A stretch of DNA of 64,000 bases from Streptosporangium lutulentum. GTDB lineage: Bacteria > Actinomycetota > Actinomycetes > Streptosporangiales > Streptosporangiaceae. The notes under the pieces are model-generated. The model ran no database searches, was not told the DNA's origin, and was given only the letters and a program-made list of their open reading frames with translations. Each line of letters begins with the position of its first letter. Position 1 is the stretch's first letter. Where the stretch lies: the NCBI RefSeq assembly GCF_030811455.1, contig NZ_JAUSQU010000001.1:1860001-1924000 (forward strand), written 5' to 3'. Made by a program: the position numbers and the translations under genes. Shown one piece after another: positions 56,338 through 64,000 of this stretch.

Positions 56338-56687
56338 CGAACGCTCCTCATGGGATGCGGGGACAGCATGGAAGTCGCGCCGGCCGTACCTGCGAGGGCG
56401 GCGTCCGGACGGAAGGGAATAGACGATCAGGAGTGGGGGATGACTCGGCCCAAACCGGCCGGAATCTCCTCCAGCCGCGGGAGGTCCGCTGTCACGACGC
56501 TCATCTGGTCTCCCCTCTCGCGGACGCCGCTTCTCGCGGTCTGCGGCTCCCCGCGGGAGCCGAGCCGTCGGCGGCACATGGGTGTTCACAAGGCGACCGC
56601 AGCCTCCGGGCTTCTTCCCGTGGGACGCGGTAGGGCTCGGAGATCCGACGGCGATCTCACCGGATCAGCGGGGTCGTAAGTCCGCGA

Positions 56688-56762
56688 TCAGCAACACTGC
56701 GCGCTTGCGACATGGCCGAAGTCAACGTGGTGGCGCCGAGTCAGGTGGACATTCTGGCTCAT
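56688..56762 (-). CDS. Cysteine-containing leader peptide (24 aa), putative sulfur attenuator
   Basis: A short ORF on the operon's strand: ATG 56762 with GAGG three nt upstream, containing LTRRHHVDF and ending ASAQCC-stop. This matches the putative leader peptides (LTRRxHVDLxRxxSAxC) that precede sulfur-assimilation genes in actinomycetes, and the Cys-Cys end is what a cysteine-responsive attenuator needs. About 350 nt of mRNA lie between it and the SBP start, enough for alternative structures, which I could not fold. Confidence 0.82.
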   Translation of the reverse strand: MSQNVHLTRRHHVDFGHVASAQCC

Positions 56763-56769
56763 AAACCTC

Positions 56770-56798
56770 AATTTATGGGCTAGAGACATAGAAGTCAA
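56770..56798 (-). promoter_or_regulatory. Promoter for the leader peptide and ABC operon
   Basis: On the minus strand TTGACT (56793-56798) and TAAATT (56770-56775) are 17 bp apart, a good sigma-70-type match. The predicted start site falls just before the leader peptide, leaving a very short 5' end. The -35 overlaps the shared 27-bp motif. Confidence 0.65.
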
Positions 56799-56822
56799 CA
56801 TTTCCTACTGGTTTTACATGAA
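56796..56822 (-). promoter_or_regulatory. 27-bp sulfur-locus motif, copy 1
   Basis: Matches 58524-58550 at 25 of 27 positions (core CCTACTGGTT, ACATGAA). It overlaps and lies upstream of the -35 of the ABC operon promoter. An activator or repressor site for the sulfur genes is inferred. Confidence 0.75.
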
Positions 56823-56884
56823 ATATATGATCGTCGACACGGCCGGCTTCGGAACGCTCCGGTCGGATGAGCGAGCCTGGTGGC

Positions 56885-58318
56885 TCACGATTCCGCTGAC
56901 ACCGCGCCAGGTTCAGCCACACCCTTGGGGCCTCGGTCCGCGGTGCGGAACGCCGCGCCCGGATGAGTGTCCGGCAGTCGGTGGATGCCGGGGCCCAGGA
57001 GGCGCTCGCGCAAGGTGCTGTCGTCGTAGGACGTGCGGTAGCGACCTCGTCGCTGGAGTTCCGGAACGACGAGCTCGACGAAGTCCTCGGCCGTGCCCGG
57101 CGAGAGGTACTGCATGAGGTTGAACCCGGCCGCGCCTGTCTCGTCCGCCCAGCGCTCGATCTCGTCGGCCACTCGTTCCGGCGTGCCGGCCACGAAGAAC
57201 GGTCCTCCCCGTCCGATGCGGCCGACGGATTCGAGCACGTCCCTGACTCGCAGGCCCCTGCCCACCAGGGGGCGTATCGCGCGCTCGGTGAAGTCGCCGC
57301 CCCGGGCGACGATGTCGTCGATCGTGTCGTCGGGGTCGTAGGCGGCCAGGTCGATCCCGCTGCCGCGCTGGGCCAGGAACCCCTGCGGTCTGATGTGACG
57401 CTGCAGGTCGGCGACCTTGGCGTCGGCCTCCTCCTGGGTCCTGGCGACGATCACCGACGCGCCGGGGAAGACCTTGACGTGCTCGGGGTCGCGGCCGAAG
57501 GCCACGGCGCGCCGCTTGATGTCGGCGATCTCCTCGCGCAGCGCCTCGATCGACGGGGCCCCTGTGAAGATCGCCTCCGCGTGCCTGGCCGCGAAGTCCT
57601 TACCCCGCTCCGAGTTGCCGGCCTGGTAGATCACCGGGGTGCGTTGCGGGGAGGGTTCGGACAGGTGGGGTCCGGCGACGCGGAAGTGTTTTCCGTCATG
57701 GTCGATGGGGTGGACCTTCGCCGGGTCGGCGTAGATCCTTCGTTCCCGGTCGCGGATGACCGCGTCGTTCTCCCAACTGCCCTCCCACAACTTGTAGAGG
57801 ACTTCGAGGTACTCCTCGGCGATCTCGTAGCGCAGGTCGCGCTCGATCTCGTCGTCGAGCCCGAAGTTCCTGGCAGCGCTGCGCAGGTAGGAGGTGACGA
57901 CGTTCCAGGCCACCCGGCCCTTGGTGAGGTGGTCGAGGGTGGACATGCGGCGCGCGTGCGCGAACGGAGGTTCGTAGGTGGTGGAGAAGGTCACGGCGAA
58001 GCCGAGATGCCGGGTGACCGCCGCCATCGCGGGCACGACGAGCAGCGGGTCGTTGGCCGGCACCTGCACCGCTTCGCGGATCGCGGTCTCGGGTCCACCC
58101 TGATACCGGTCATACAGCCCGACCACGTCGGCGAGGAAGACCGCGTCGAACAGGCCGCGTTCCAGCAGTGTGGCGAGCCCGGTCCAGTAGTCGATGTCGG
58201 TGTAGCGGTGCCGGTTGTTGTCGGGGTGCGTCCACAGGCCGTGCTGGATGTGGCCGACACAGTTCATCTCGAAGAGGTTGAAGTGGATGATCCGGCGTTC
58301 GATGTCAGTCACGTTCAC
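56885..58318 (-). CDS. LLM-class flavin monooxygenase (NtaA/SnaA/DszA family)
   Basis: A 477-aa FMNH2-dependent monooxygenase. Family motifs: IIHFNLFEMNCVGHIQHGLW, DAVFLADVVGLYD, FSTTYEPPFAHARRMSTLDHLTKGRVAWNVVTSYL, KHFRVAGPHLSEPSPQRTPVIYQAGNS and GFNLMQYLSPGTAEDFVELVVPELQRRGRYR. DszA and SfnG relatives cleave C-S bonds of sulfones. GTG 58318 is the likely start, with GTG 58312 possible; neither has a strong ribosome site. It is preceded by a ~200-nt leader from the divergent motif at 58524. No flavin reductase is nearby. Confidence 0.9.
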   Translation of the reverse strand: MNVTDIERRIIHFNLFEMNCVGHIQHGLWTHPDNNRHRYTDIDYWTGLATLLERGLFDAVFLADVVGLYDRYQGGPETAIREAVQVPANDPLLVVPAMAAVTRHLGFAVTFSTTYEPPFAHARRMSTLDHLTKGRVAWNVVTSYLRSAARNFGLDDEIERDLRYEIAEEYLEVLYKLWEGSWENDAVIRDRERRIYADPAKVHPIDHDGKHFRVAGPHLSEPSPQRTPVIYQAGNSERGKDFAARHAEAIFTGAPSIEALREEIADIKRRAVAFGRDPEHVKVFPGASVIVARTQEEADAKVADLQRHIRPQGFLAQRGSGIDLAAYDPDDTIDDIVARGGDFTERAIRPLVGRGLRVRDVLESVGRIGRGGPFFVAGTPERVADEIERWADETGAAGFNLMQYLSPGTAEDFVELVVPELQRRGRYRTSYDDSTLRERLLGPGIHRLPDTHPGAAFRTADRGPKGVAEPGAVSAES

Positions 58319-58523
58319 TCACTGCGGGTTCGGTTGGTTTGGGCGATGCCGCCGGCCCGGCCGGGCGACCGGCCAGGCCTGGCTCGTCTGCTCGGGATCG
58401 GGAGGGGGCGGGGCCCGTTCGACGGCCGCTGCCGCGCATCTGGAGCGGCTCGACGAAGTCGACGTCGTATCGGACGCGCGCCCCGGGGACATTCCCACAC
58501 CATACGGACCTGTCGAGAAAATG

Positions 58524-58550
58524 CAACATTGCCTACTGGTTATACATGAA
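58524..58550 (+). promoter_or_regulatory. 27-bp sulfur-locus motif, copy 2, in divergent promoter
   Basis: Shared with 56796-56822. Towards the LLM gene TTGCAT and TATGGT are 16 bp apart; towards the SfnB-like gene TTGCCT (58529-58534) and TAGGGT (58552-58557) are 17 bp apart. The motif thus overlaps both -35 regions. Confidence 0.75.
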
Positions 58551-58593
58551 TTAGGGTCACTCTCGACGCCACTACGCACCAACGGACGGCACC

Positions 58594-59814
58594 ATGAGCA
58601 TTGACAGCGCACCATCGCGATCCCCTGACCGATCGGCCGCGCACGTGATCGCAGACGAGGAGGAGGCGCTGGCCGTGGGGCGGGCGCTCGCCGTCGAGTT
58701 CGCGGCGGGAGCGGCCGGGCGCGACGCCCAGCGGAGGCTGCCCCGGCAGGAGCTGGACCGGTTGTCGGCCAGCGGATTGCTCGGGGTCACCGTTCCGCGT
58801 GAACACGGCGGCGCGGATGTGAGCGCGCGGACCATCGCTGAGGTGTTCCGACTGCTGGCCGCCGCCGATCCGAACATCGCCCAGATCCCGCAGAGCCATA
58901 TCGTCTACGTGAACGTGCTGCGCCATCAGGGCAGCCCCGCTCAGCGGGAGCTCTTCTTCGGCGAGGTGCTGGCGGGCAGGCGCTTCGGCAACGCGCAATC
59001 CGAGGCGGGGACGAAGCACGTGCAGGACTACCGGACGCGGTTGATTCGCGCGGGTGACCACTTCGTGCTGCGCGGTGTCAAGCACTACAGCACGGGCGCG
59101 CTGTTCGCCGACTGGATCCCGGTTCTTGCCCGTGACGAGGACGAGGCGCTGCATGTCGCGTACGTGCCCCGCGACGTCCCCGGGCTGACCGTGGTGGACG
59201 ACTGGGCCGGAATGGGACAGCGGACCACGGCCAGCGGCACGGTACGGCTCGAGGACGTTCCCGTGCCGGCCGCGCACGTGGTGCCCCACCACCTGACGTT
59301 CACCGGGCCGCAGTTACACGGCGCGCTGGCGCAACTACTGCACACGGCGATCGACGTCGGAATCGCGGGAGGCGCGTTGACCGAGGCGGTGGAGTTCGTG
59401 CGGACCAAGGCCCGACCCTGGTTCGAGAGCGGCCAAGAGACCGCCGCGGAGGACCCGCTGGTCATCCAGCGAGTCGGCGAACTCTCCATCAAGGTCCGCG
59501 CGGCCGAGGCGTTGCTGGTCGCGGCCGGGGAGGCGGTCGACGCGGCGCGCGCCGACCTGAGTGCGGAGTCGGCCGGCGCGGCCTCGATCGCCGTGGCCAC
59601 CGCGAAGGCCTACGCGGACCCGGTCGCGGTCGAGCTCGGCAGCGCCGTCTTCGAATTGGGCGGCACCCGGTCCAGCCTGGAAGGGCTCAATCTGAACCGG
59701 CACTGGCGCAACGCCCGCACCCACACCTTGCACGACCCCGCGCGCTGGAAGGTCCAGCACATCGGTCGGTACGTACTCAACGGACAGCTTCCACCCCGCC
59801 ACGGCCTGCTCTAG
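58594..59814 (+). CDS. SfnB-family sulfur acquisition oxidoreductase (acyl-CoA dehydrogenase fold)
   Basis: A 406-aa flavoprotein of the DszC/SfnB branch: LSASGLLGVTVPREHGGADVSARTIAEVFRLLAAADPNIAQIPQSHIVYV, NAQSEAGTKH, VLRGVKHYSTGALFADWIPV, RLEDVPVPAAHV and FELGGTRSSLEGLNLNRHWRNARTHTLHDPARWKVQHIGRYVLNG. Such enzymes oxidise organosulfur compounds (for example sulfide to sulfone or dimethylsulfone metabolism) with reduced flavin. Followed by ssuD after 8 nt, and divergent from the LLM gene. Confidence 0.9.
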   Translation: MSIDSAPSRSPDRSAAHVIADEEEALAVGRALAVEFAAGAAGRDAQRRLPRQELDRLSASGLLGVTVPREHGGADVSARTIAEVFRLLAAADPNIAQIPQSHIVYVNVLRHQGSPAQRELFFGEVLAGRRFGNAQSEAGTKHVQDYRTRLIRAGDHFVLRGVKHYSTGALFADWIPVLARDEDEALHVAYVPRDVPGLTVVDDWAGMGQRTTASGTVRLEDVPVPAAHVVPHHLTFTGPQLHGALAQLLHTAIDVGIAGGALTEAVEFVRTKARPWFESGQETAAEDPLVIQRVGELSIKVRAAEALLVAAGEAVDAARADLSAESAGAASIAVATAKAYADPVAVELGSAVFELGGTRSSLEGLNLNRHWRNARTHTLHDPARWKVQHIGRYVLNGQLPPRHGLL

Positions 59815-59822
59815 GGATAGCC

Positions 59823-60977
59823 ATGACTTTGACCTTTCACTGGTTCCTGCCCACGTACGGTGACAGCCGCGACATCGTCGGCGGCGGGCACGGACTGCCC
59901 GCGGGATCGGCCGGCGGCGCCCGGCCGGCCACCTTGGCCTACCTGCGCCAGATCGTGCACGCGGCCGAACAGCTCGGCTTCGTCGGCGCCCTGACGCCCA
60001 CCGGCGCCTGGTGCGAAGACGCCTGGCTGACCACGGCCATGCTCGTCGAGACGACCGAACGGCTCAAGTTCCTGGTCGCGTTCCGGCCGGGCTTCATCAC
60101 CCCGACCCTGGCCGCGCAGATGGCCGCCACCTTCCAGCGCCACTCAGGCGGCCGGCTGCTGCTCAATGTGGTCACCGGCGGGGAGAGCCACGAGCAGCGC
60201 GCGTACGGCGACTTCCTCGACAAGGACGCCCGGTACGCGCGTGCGGACGAGTTCCTGCACATCGTGCGGGGCCTGTGGAAAGGAGAGGTGGTCGACTTCG
60301 CCGGCGAGCATCTGAGAGTCGAGGGCGCGCAGCTCAACCGGCTGCCCGACCCGGTGCCGGACATCTACTTCGGCGGCTCGTCCGCCGCCGCGGGCCGGGT
60401 CGCGGCCCGCCACGTCGACGCGTACCTCACGTGGGGAGAGCCCCCTACCGCCGTGGCCGAGAAGATCGCCTGGGTGTCCGGCCTCGCGGCGGCAGAGGGC
60501 CGCAGCCTCCGCCAGGGCATCCGGCTCCATGTGATCAGTCGGGACACCAGCGAGCAGGCGTGGGCGCAGGCCCAGCGGCTGCTCGACGGCATCGATCCAG
60601 CCACCGTCGATCAGGTCCAGGCAGGCCTCGCCCGCAGCGAGTCCGAAGGGCAGAAGCGGATGCTCGACCTGCACGGCGGCGGTCGCGACGGATTGGAGAT
60701 CTATCCGAACCTGTGGGCTGGGGTGGGCCTGGTCCGCGGCGGAGCCGGCACCGCACTGGTGGGCAGCCACACCGAGGTCGCCGACCGGATCGAGGAGTAC
60801 CACCGCCTCGGCATCACCGAGTTCGTCCTCTCGGGCCATCCCCACATCGAGGAGGCGTACTGGTTCGGCGAGGGCGTGCTGCCCATCCTGCGCAGCCGCG
60901 GGCTCTGGGAGCACCCGCAGGCCCAGCAGGACGCGGACCAACCGGCCACCATCCCCTTCGCCTCGGCGTCTCGCTGA
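59823..60977 (+). CDS. ssuD: FMNH2-dependent alkanesulfonate monooxygenase (SsuD)
   Basis: A 384-aa LLM enzyme releasing sulfite from alkanesulfonates. Motifs fit SsuD: FHWFLPTYGDSRDIVGG, PTGAWCEDAWLT, FRPGFITPTLAAQMAATFQRHSGGRLLLNVVTGGES, DKDARYARADEFLHIVRGLW, YFGGSSAAAGRVAARH and ITEFVLSGHPHIEEAYWFGEGVLP. ATG 59823 has AGGGA 5 nt upstream. Partner reductase SsuE and an SsuABC transporter are not in the window; the peptide-type ABC system on the other strand may supply the substrate. Confidence 0.92.
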   Translation: MTLTFHWFLPTYGDSRDIVGGGHGLPAGSAGGARPATLAYLRQIVHAAEQLGFVGALTPTGAWCEDAWLTTAMLVETTERLKFLVAFRPGFITPTLAAQMAATFQRHSGGRLLLNVVTGGESHEQRAYGDFLDKDARYARADEFLHIVRGLWKGEVVDFAGEHLRVEGAQLNRLPDPVPDIYFGGSSAAAGRVAARHVDAYLTWGEPPTAVAEKIAWVSGLAAAEGRSLRQGIRLHVISRDTSEQAWAQAQRLLDGIDPATVDQVQAGLARSESEGQKRMLDLHGGGRDGLEIYPNLWAGVGLVRGGAGTALVGSHTEVADRIEEYHRLGITEFVLSGHPHIEEAYWFGEGVLPILRSRGLWEHPQAQQDADQPATIPFASASR

Positions 60978-61252
60978 CACGACCCCTCCGCCTGGAAGCG
61001 GGACCGTCTACCTGCTCCCGTTCGGCAGCGGATGTTCAGCGTGCCCGGCTGCGTATCGCCGTTGTGGTAGGAGGTTCGCGCGGAGTGTCAGTGCCCGGTC
61101 CTCGACGTGCTCCGGACGTCGGCGCCGACCGTTGGAAATGGCATGGCGTAATATGGTGAATACGGTGCGCCGTCCGGCGGTGCCTCCCCGTCGAGGCCGG
61201 CCCTGCCCGATCGCCGCACTCCTGGACGCCGGTGTGGCCGCCCGCGCATGGC

Positions 61253-61291
61253 GCGGACCGCCTCGGTGACGCCTGAGCCGAGGCGGTCCGC
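61253..61291. terminator. Hairpin in the ssuD-ppa intergenic region
   Basis: GCGGACCGCCTCGG (61253-61266) and its exact complement (61278-61291) form a 14-bp stem with an 11-nt loop, 276 nt past the ssuD stop and 92 nt before ppa. The distance from ssuD is long for a simple terminator; the surrounding 60978-61382 shows no gene, though a TAATAT box near 61149 could start a short transcript. Confidence 0.55.
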
Positions 61292-61382
61292 CGGGTGCGG
61301 GTGAAGACCTGGCCACGGGTGCCGTCCGAGGAGGGCGCCGACCAGGAACCGCAGAGGTCGCGCCACCGGAAGGGGGCCCGAG

Positions 61383-61865
61383 ATGCGCTTCGACATGATC
61401 GTGGAGACGCCGCAGAGGTCGCGCAACAAGTATGAGATGGACCCGGTCAAGCAGAGGATCCGGCTGGACCGGCTGCTGTTCACCTCGACCGCCTATCCCT
61501 ACGACTACGGGTTCGTGCCCGGCACCCTGGCCGAGGACGACGATCCGCTCGACGCCCTCGTGCTCGGCGACGCTCCGACGTTCCCCGGCTGTGTGATCAG
61601 CGTCCGTCCCGTGGGGGTCTTCTGGATGCGCGACGAACGCGGCCCGGATGCCAAGGTCCTGTGCGTGCCCGCCAACGACGTCCGCTTCAACGACATCCAG
61701 GACATCCAGGACGTCCCGCCGTACGTGCTCAGCGAGATAGGCCACTTCTTCGACGTCTACAAGGACCTTGAGCCCGGCAAGAGCACCAACGTCCGTGGCT
61801 GGGAACCACGGGCGGAGGCCGAGAACGTGGTCGTCCAGGCCGTGAGCCGCCTCTCACGGCCGTAG
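61383..61865 (+). CDS. ppa: Inorganic pyrophosphatase, family I
   Basis: A 160-aa soluble enzyme hydrolysing PPi to phosphate. Active-site residues appear in YEMDPVKQRIRLDR, YPYDYGFVPGTLAEDDDPLDALVLGD and FNDIQDIQDVP. Length is standard for bacterial family I. ATG 61383 follows AAGGGGG by about 6 nt. Standalone. Confidence 0.93.
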   Translation: MRFDMIVETPQRSRNKYEMDPVKQRIRLDRLLFTSTAYPYDYGFVPGTLAEDDDPLDALVLGDAPTFPGCVISVRPVGVFWMRDERGPDAKVLCVPANDVRFNDIQDIQDVPPYVLSEIGHFFDVYKDLEPGKSTNVRGWEPRAEAENVVVQAVSRLSRP

Positions 61866-61955
61866 GCTTCCCCGGGCGGATCCGAGCGCGATCTTGGAAT
61901 GGATCTCCGGCGAGGTACGGCCGGCGTGGCCCTGTGAAGGCGGGCTGCCGGTCGA

Positions 61956-62576
61956 CTAACTGAGCAACCCCCGTCGATAGCCCTCGCCGACGGCGGCGGC
62001 GCGGTCGCGGACGCCGAGTTTGTCGTAGATGTGCAGCAGGTGGGTCTTGATGCTGGCCTCGCTGATGAAGAGTTTGGCGGCCGCCTGGCGATTGGAGGCT
62101 CCGTCGGCGACGAGGGCGAGGACCTGGAGCTCGCGGTCGGTGAGGGCGGCCTTGACCGGTCTGCGCACCTGGCCCATCAGGCGGCCGGCGACGGAGGGGG
62201 ACAGGACCGGCTCGCCCGCGGCGGCGGCGCGGACGGCGCGCAGGAGTTCGTCGGTGGGGGCGTCTTTGAGGAGGTAGCCGGTGGCGCCGGCTTCGATGGC
62301 GGGCAGGACGTCGGAGTCGCCGTCGAAGGTGGTCAGGACGAGGGTCTTGATGTGGGGGTGGGAGTGGCGCAGGGCGGTGATGGCGGTGACGCCGTCCATT
62401 TCGGGCATGCGCAGGTCCATGAGGACGAGGTCGACCTCGAGCGCGACGGCGCGGTCGATGCCCTCGCGGCCGTTGGCGGCTTCGCCGGCGACGTCGATGT
62501 CGGGTTCGGCTTCGAAGGCGGCGCGCAGGCCGTCGCGGACGATGGGGTGGTCGTCGACGATGAGGAGGCGGATCAC
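61956..62576 (-). CDS. NarL/FixJ-type response regulator
   Basis: A 206-aa regulator. Receiver: LLIVDDHPIVRDGL with phospho-acceptor Asp54 in LVLMDLRMPEMDG and Lys in YLLKDAP. The LuxR HTH is LTDRELQVLALVADGASNRQAAAKLFISEASIKTHLLHIYDKLGV. Its GTG start at 62576 overlaps the kinase stop (GTGA), so it is the coupled partner of that kinase. Confidence 0.93.
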   Translation of the reverse strand: MIRLLIVDDHPIVRDGLRAAFEAEPDIDVAGEAANGREGIDRAVALEVDLVLMDLRMPEMDGVTAITALRHSHPHIKTLVLTTFDGDSDVLPAIEAGATGYLLKDAPTDELLRAVRAAAAGEPVLSPSVAGRLMGQVRRPVKAALTDRELQVLALVADGASNRQAAAKLFISEASIKTHLLHIYDKLGVRDRAAAVGEGYRRGLLS

Positions 62577-63781
62577 CGGGGGTTTCCTCGGAGCGCGGGG
62601 ACGGTGGCGCTGACGGCGGTGCCCTCGCCGGGCGTGCTCTCGATTTCGAGGGAGCCGCCGACGCCGCGCAGGCGTTGTCTCATGCTGCTGAGGCCGAATC
62701 CTTTGCCGTTGGGATTGTGGATGCCGGTGCCGTCGTCGCGGACGTCGAGGAGGACGACGGCGTCGGTGTAGGAGAGGGTGAGGCCGGCGCGGGTGGCGCC
62801 CGCGTGTTTGGCGACGTTGGCGAGGGCCTCCTGGGCGACACGGAAGAGGGTGACCTCGATGGCGGGGCTGAGGGGGACGCGGTCGCCGGTCACCTCGACG
62901 TGGAGGTCGACGCCGGTGGTCTGGGTCCAGTTGCGGGCCAGGGTGGTCATGGCCTCGGGGAGGTGGGCGTCCTCGAGCTGGTGGGGCTGGAGGGCGGCGA
63001 CGGAGCGGCGGGCTTCGGTGAGGCTGTCCTGGGCGAGGTCGAGCGCGAGTTCGAGGTGGGTGTCGGAGTCCTCGACGCGTTGGGCGGCGCGTAACTGGGT
63101 GATGATGCCGGTGAGGCCCTGGGCGAGGGTGTCGTGGATCTCGCGTGCCATGCGCTGGCGTTCGTCGAGGATGCCGGCCTGGTGGGCCTGGGTGAGGAGC
63201 TGGGCGTGGAGGTCGGCGTTCTCCTCCAGGGCGGTCTGAAGGTCGCTGACCGCTTTCTGGTATTTGCGCTGCCGCTCCTCGATCCTGATGCCCGCGATGC
63301 AGCCGCCGCCGATGGCGACGGTCTGCACGGCGATGATCGCCAGGTGGAAGGCGATGAGCTGGATGGTGGCCTGGGTCCAGTCGAGCGTCGAGCCGTACAG
63401 GACGAAGGAGGTGGCGGCGACGGCGGCGAAGGTCCACCTGGAGGGAGCGAAGTTGGCGGCGATGAAGAAGCCGGAGATGCAGTAGATGACGAAGATGGGG
63501 TCGTGGAAGGTCAGCAGCGCGGTGGTGGCCAGGAGGCCGACGAAGTGAACGGTGACGGCGACCCTCCGCCGGCGTACGGCGGCGGGGAGGAGGACGTGGG
63601 CGCCGAGAATCCAGGCGAGGGCCAGGGCGGTGAGCACGAGGGTGCGGGGGATCTTGCCCTCGGGCTGGTCGGGTGAGGCCAGGCTGATGACGAGGGAGGC
63701 GGCGAGGGTGATGTAGGGGACGATCTCGACGACGTGCCCGAAGCGTCGCTCCCAGGTGGAAGGGGGGAAGGGGTCGTTCAT
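62573..63781 (-). CDS. NarL-type sensor histidine kinase (HisKA_3), membrane-bound
   Basis: A 402-aa kinase. Residues about 15-165 contain five to six membrane helices; a coiled segment (QRKYQKAVSDLQTALEENADLH) leads to HisKA_3 with His in RMAREIHDTLAQGLTGIITQL, then HATPase (EALANVAKHAGAT, DVRDDGTGI, GFGLSSMRQRL). Sensing is probably within the membrane, as little extracytoplasmic sequence exists. Starts at ATG 63781; the gene upstream ends 36 nt before it. Confidence 0.92.
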   Translation of the reverse strand: MNDPFPPSTWERRFGHVVEIVPYITLAASLVISLASPDQPEGKIPRTLVLTALALAWILGAHVLLPAAVRRRRVAVTVHFVGLLATTALLTFHDPIFVIYCISGFFIAANFAPSRWTFAAVAATSFVLYGSTLDWTQATIQLIAFHLAIIAVQTVAIGGGCIAGIRIEERQRKYQKAVSDLQTALEENADLHAQLLTQAHQAGILDERQRMAREIHDTLAQGLTGIITQLRAAQRVEDSDTHLELALDLAQDSLTEARRSVAALQPHQLEDAHLPEAMTTLARNWTQTTGVDLHVEVTGDRVPLSPAIEVTLFRVAQEALANVAKHAGATRAGLTLSYTDAVVLLDVRDDGTGIHNPNGKGFGLSSMRQRLRGVGGSLEIESTPGEGTAVSATVPALRGNPR

Positions 63782-63817
63782 CCGGGGGGTGCCCCTCCTC
63801 TCGGGTACGAATGGGTT

Positions 63818-64000
63818 TCACCCGGTGGTGGCCGACGAGGACGAGCTTAGGCGCATGGGGATCAAGATGGCGTAGCCGTACATCAGCAGTCCTAGAGCGA
63901 TCATGAAGATGATGGTGGGCCACTGCCAGATCGGCGGGAGATGAAGGGCGAGGAACCATACGCGCTCCTCGATGCCGAAGATCTTCATGACCATGGGCAC
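63818..64000 (-). CDS. Small membrane protein, N-terminus at or beyond window edge
   Basis: At least 60 codons ending 36 nt before the sensor kinase. One to two membrane segments are visible (PTIIFMIALGLLMYGYAILIPMRL), preceded by ERVWFLALHLPPIWQW, and a Ser-rich tail. GTG 64000 and ATG 63994 and 63988 are possible starts, or the gene may begin outside. It may be co-transcribed with, and accessory to, the two-component system. Confidence 0.6.
   Translation of the reverse strand: MPMVMKIFGIEERVWFLALHLPPIWQWPTIIFMIALGLLMYGYAILIPMRLSSSSSATTG

Noticed and set aside
58305..58529. A 74-aa ORF upstream of the LLM gene as a second leader peptide (contains RYDVDF)
   Set aside because: Its ATG lies inside the shared 27-bp motif and the predicted -35, it lacks terminal Cys codons, and the rest is Arg/Pro-rich.

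Overview
The DNA is very GC-rich with strong G/C third-position bias, many GTG starts, four-base stop/start overlaps (ATGA, GTGA, TTGA) and actinobacterial gene families (PptT/PptH pair, AfsR-like HTH/NB-ARC/TPR regulator, ANTAR-PP2C phosphatase, Cys-ending sulfur leader peptide). It is most consistent with a filamentous actinomycete, plausibly Streptosporangiales; the order is an inference from gene content, not from a marker gene. No rRNA, tRNA, CRISPR array, integrase or intact transposase was recognised. It reads as a chromosomal accessory region with several scars.

Layout. 0-3.1 kb: nitrilase-family amidase, GntR/FCD regulator and APC permease around a 20-bp inverted-repeat operator. 3.4-8.2 kb: two hypothetical proteins and two phospholipase-D-superfamily enzymes. 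8.2-9.9 kb: phosphopantetheinyl transferase and hydrolase (pptT/pptH type) plus a possible coupled small ORF. 10.1-11.5 kb: protealysin-like M4 protease followed by an emfourin-type inhibitor. 12-16 kb: secreted subtilase and secreted GH-FnIII-CBM2 enzyme. 16.3-23.4 kb: a decapitated NmrA-like gene, then a peptide ABC operon (SBP-B-C-D-F) ending in an M24-fold protein, with a divergent Lrp/AsnC regulator. 24.1-26.7 kb: XRE/NB-ARC/TPR regulator with a dyad operator.

27.2-37.9 kb is a signalling block: RsbW-like kinase, RsbQ-like hydrolase, RsbP-like PAS-PP2C phosphatase and an RsbV-like STAS protein, then MarR, a soluble 1427-aa poly-HAMP hybrid histidine kinase and an ANTAR-GAF-PAS-PP2C phosphatase. 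Together these look like an energy/osmotic stress partner-switching module; no sigma factor is in the window. 38-48.2 kb: secreted nuclease-like protein, then a carotenoid locus (crtI, crtB, CrtA-like, PlsY-like acyltransferase, GT2, CrtI-family oxidase, CruF-like) interrupted by a secreted phytase-like protein. The gene set suggests an oxidised, glycosylated and possibly acylated carotenoid.

48.3-51.2 kb is a scar zone: two diverged 68-bp direct repeats flank a 16-bp inverted-repeat element and a frameshifted CehA-type metallohydrolase, followed by an aldo/keto reductase remnant. 51.2-61 kb is an organosulfur acquisition locus: peptide-type ABC transporter with fused ATPase, LLM monooxygenase, SfnB-like dehydrogenase and SsuD. 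A 27-bp motif is shared by its two promoter regions, and a 24-codon leader peptide ending Cys-Cys-stop precedes the ABC operon, indicating cysteine-responsive control. The window ends with inorganic pyrophosphatase and a NarL-type two-component system.
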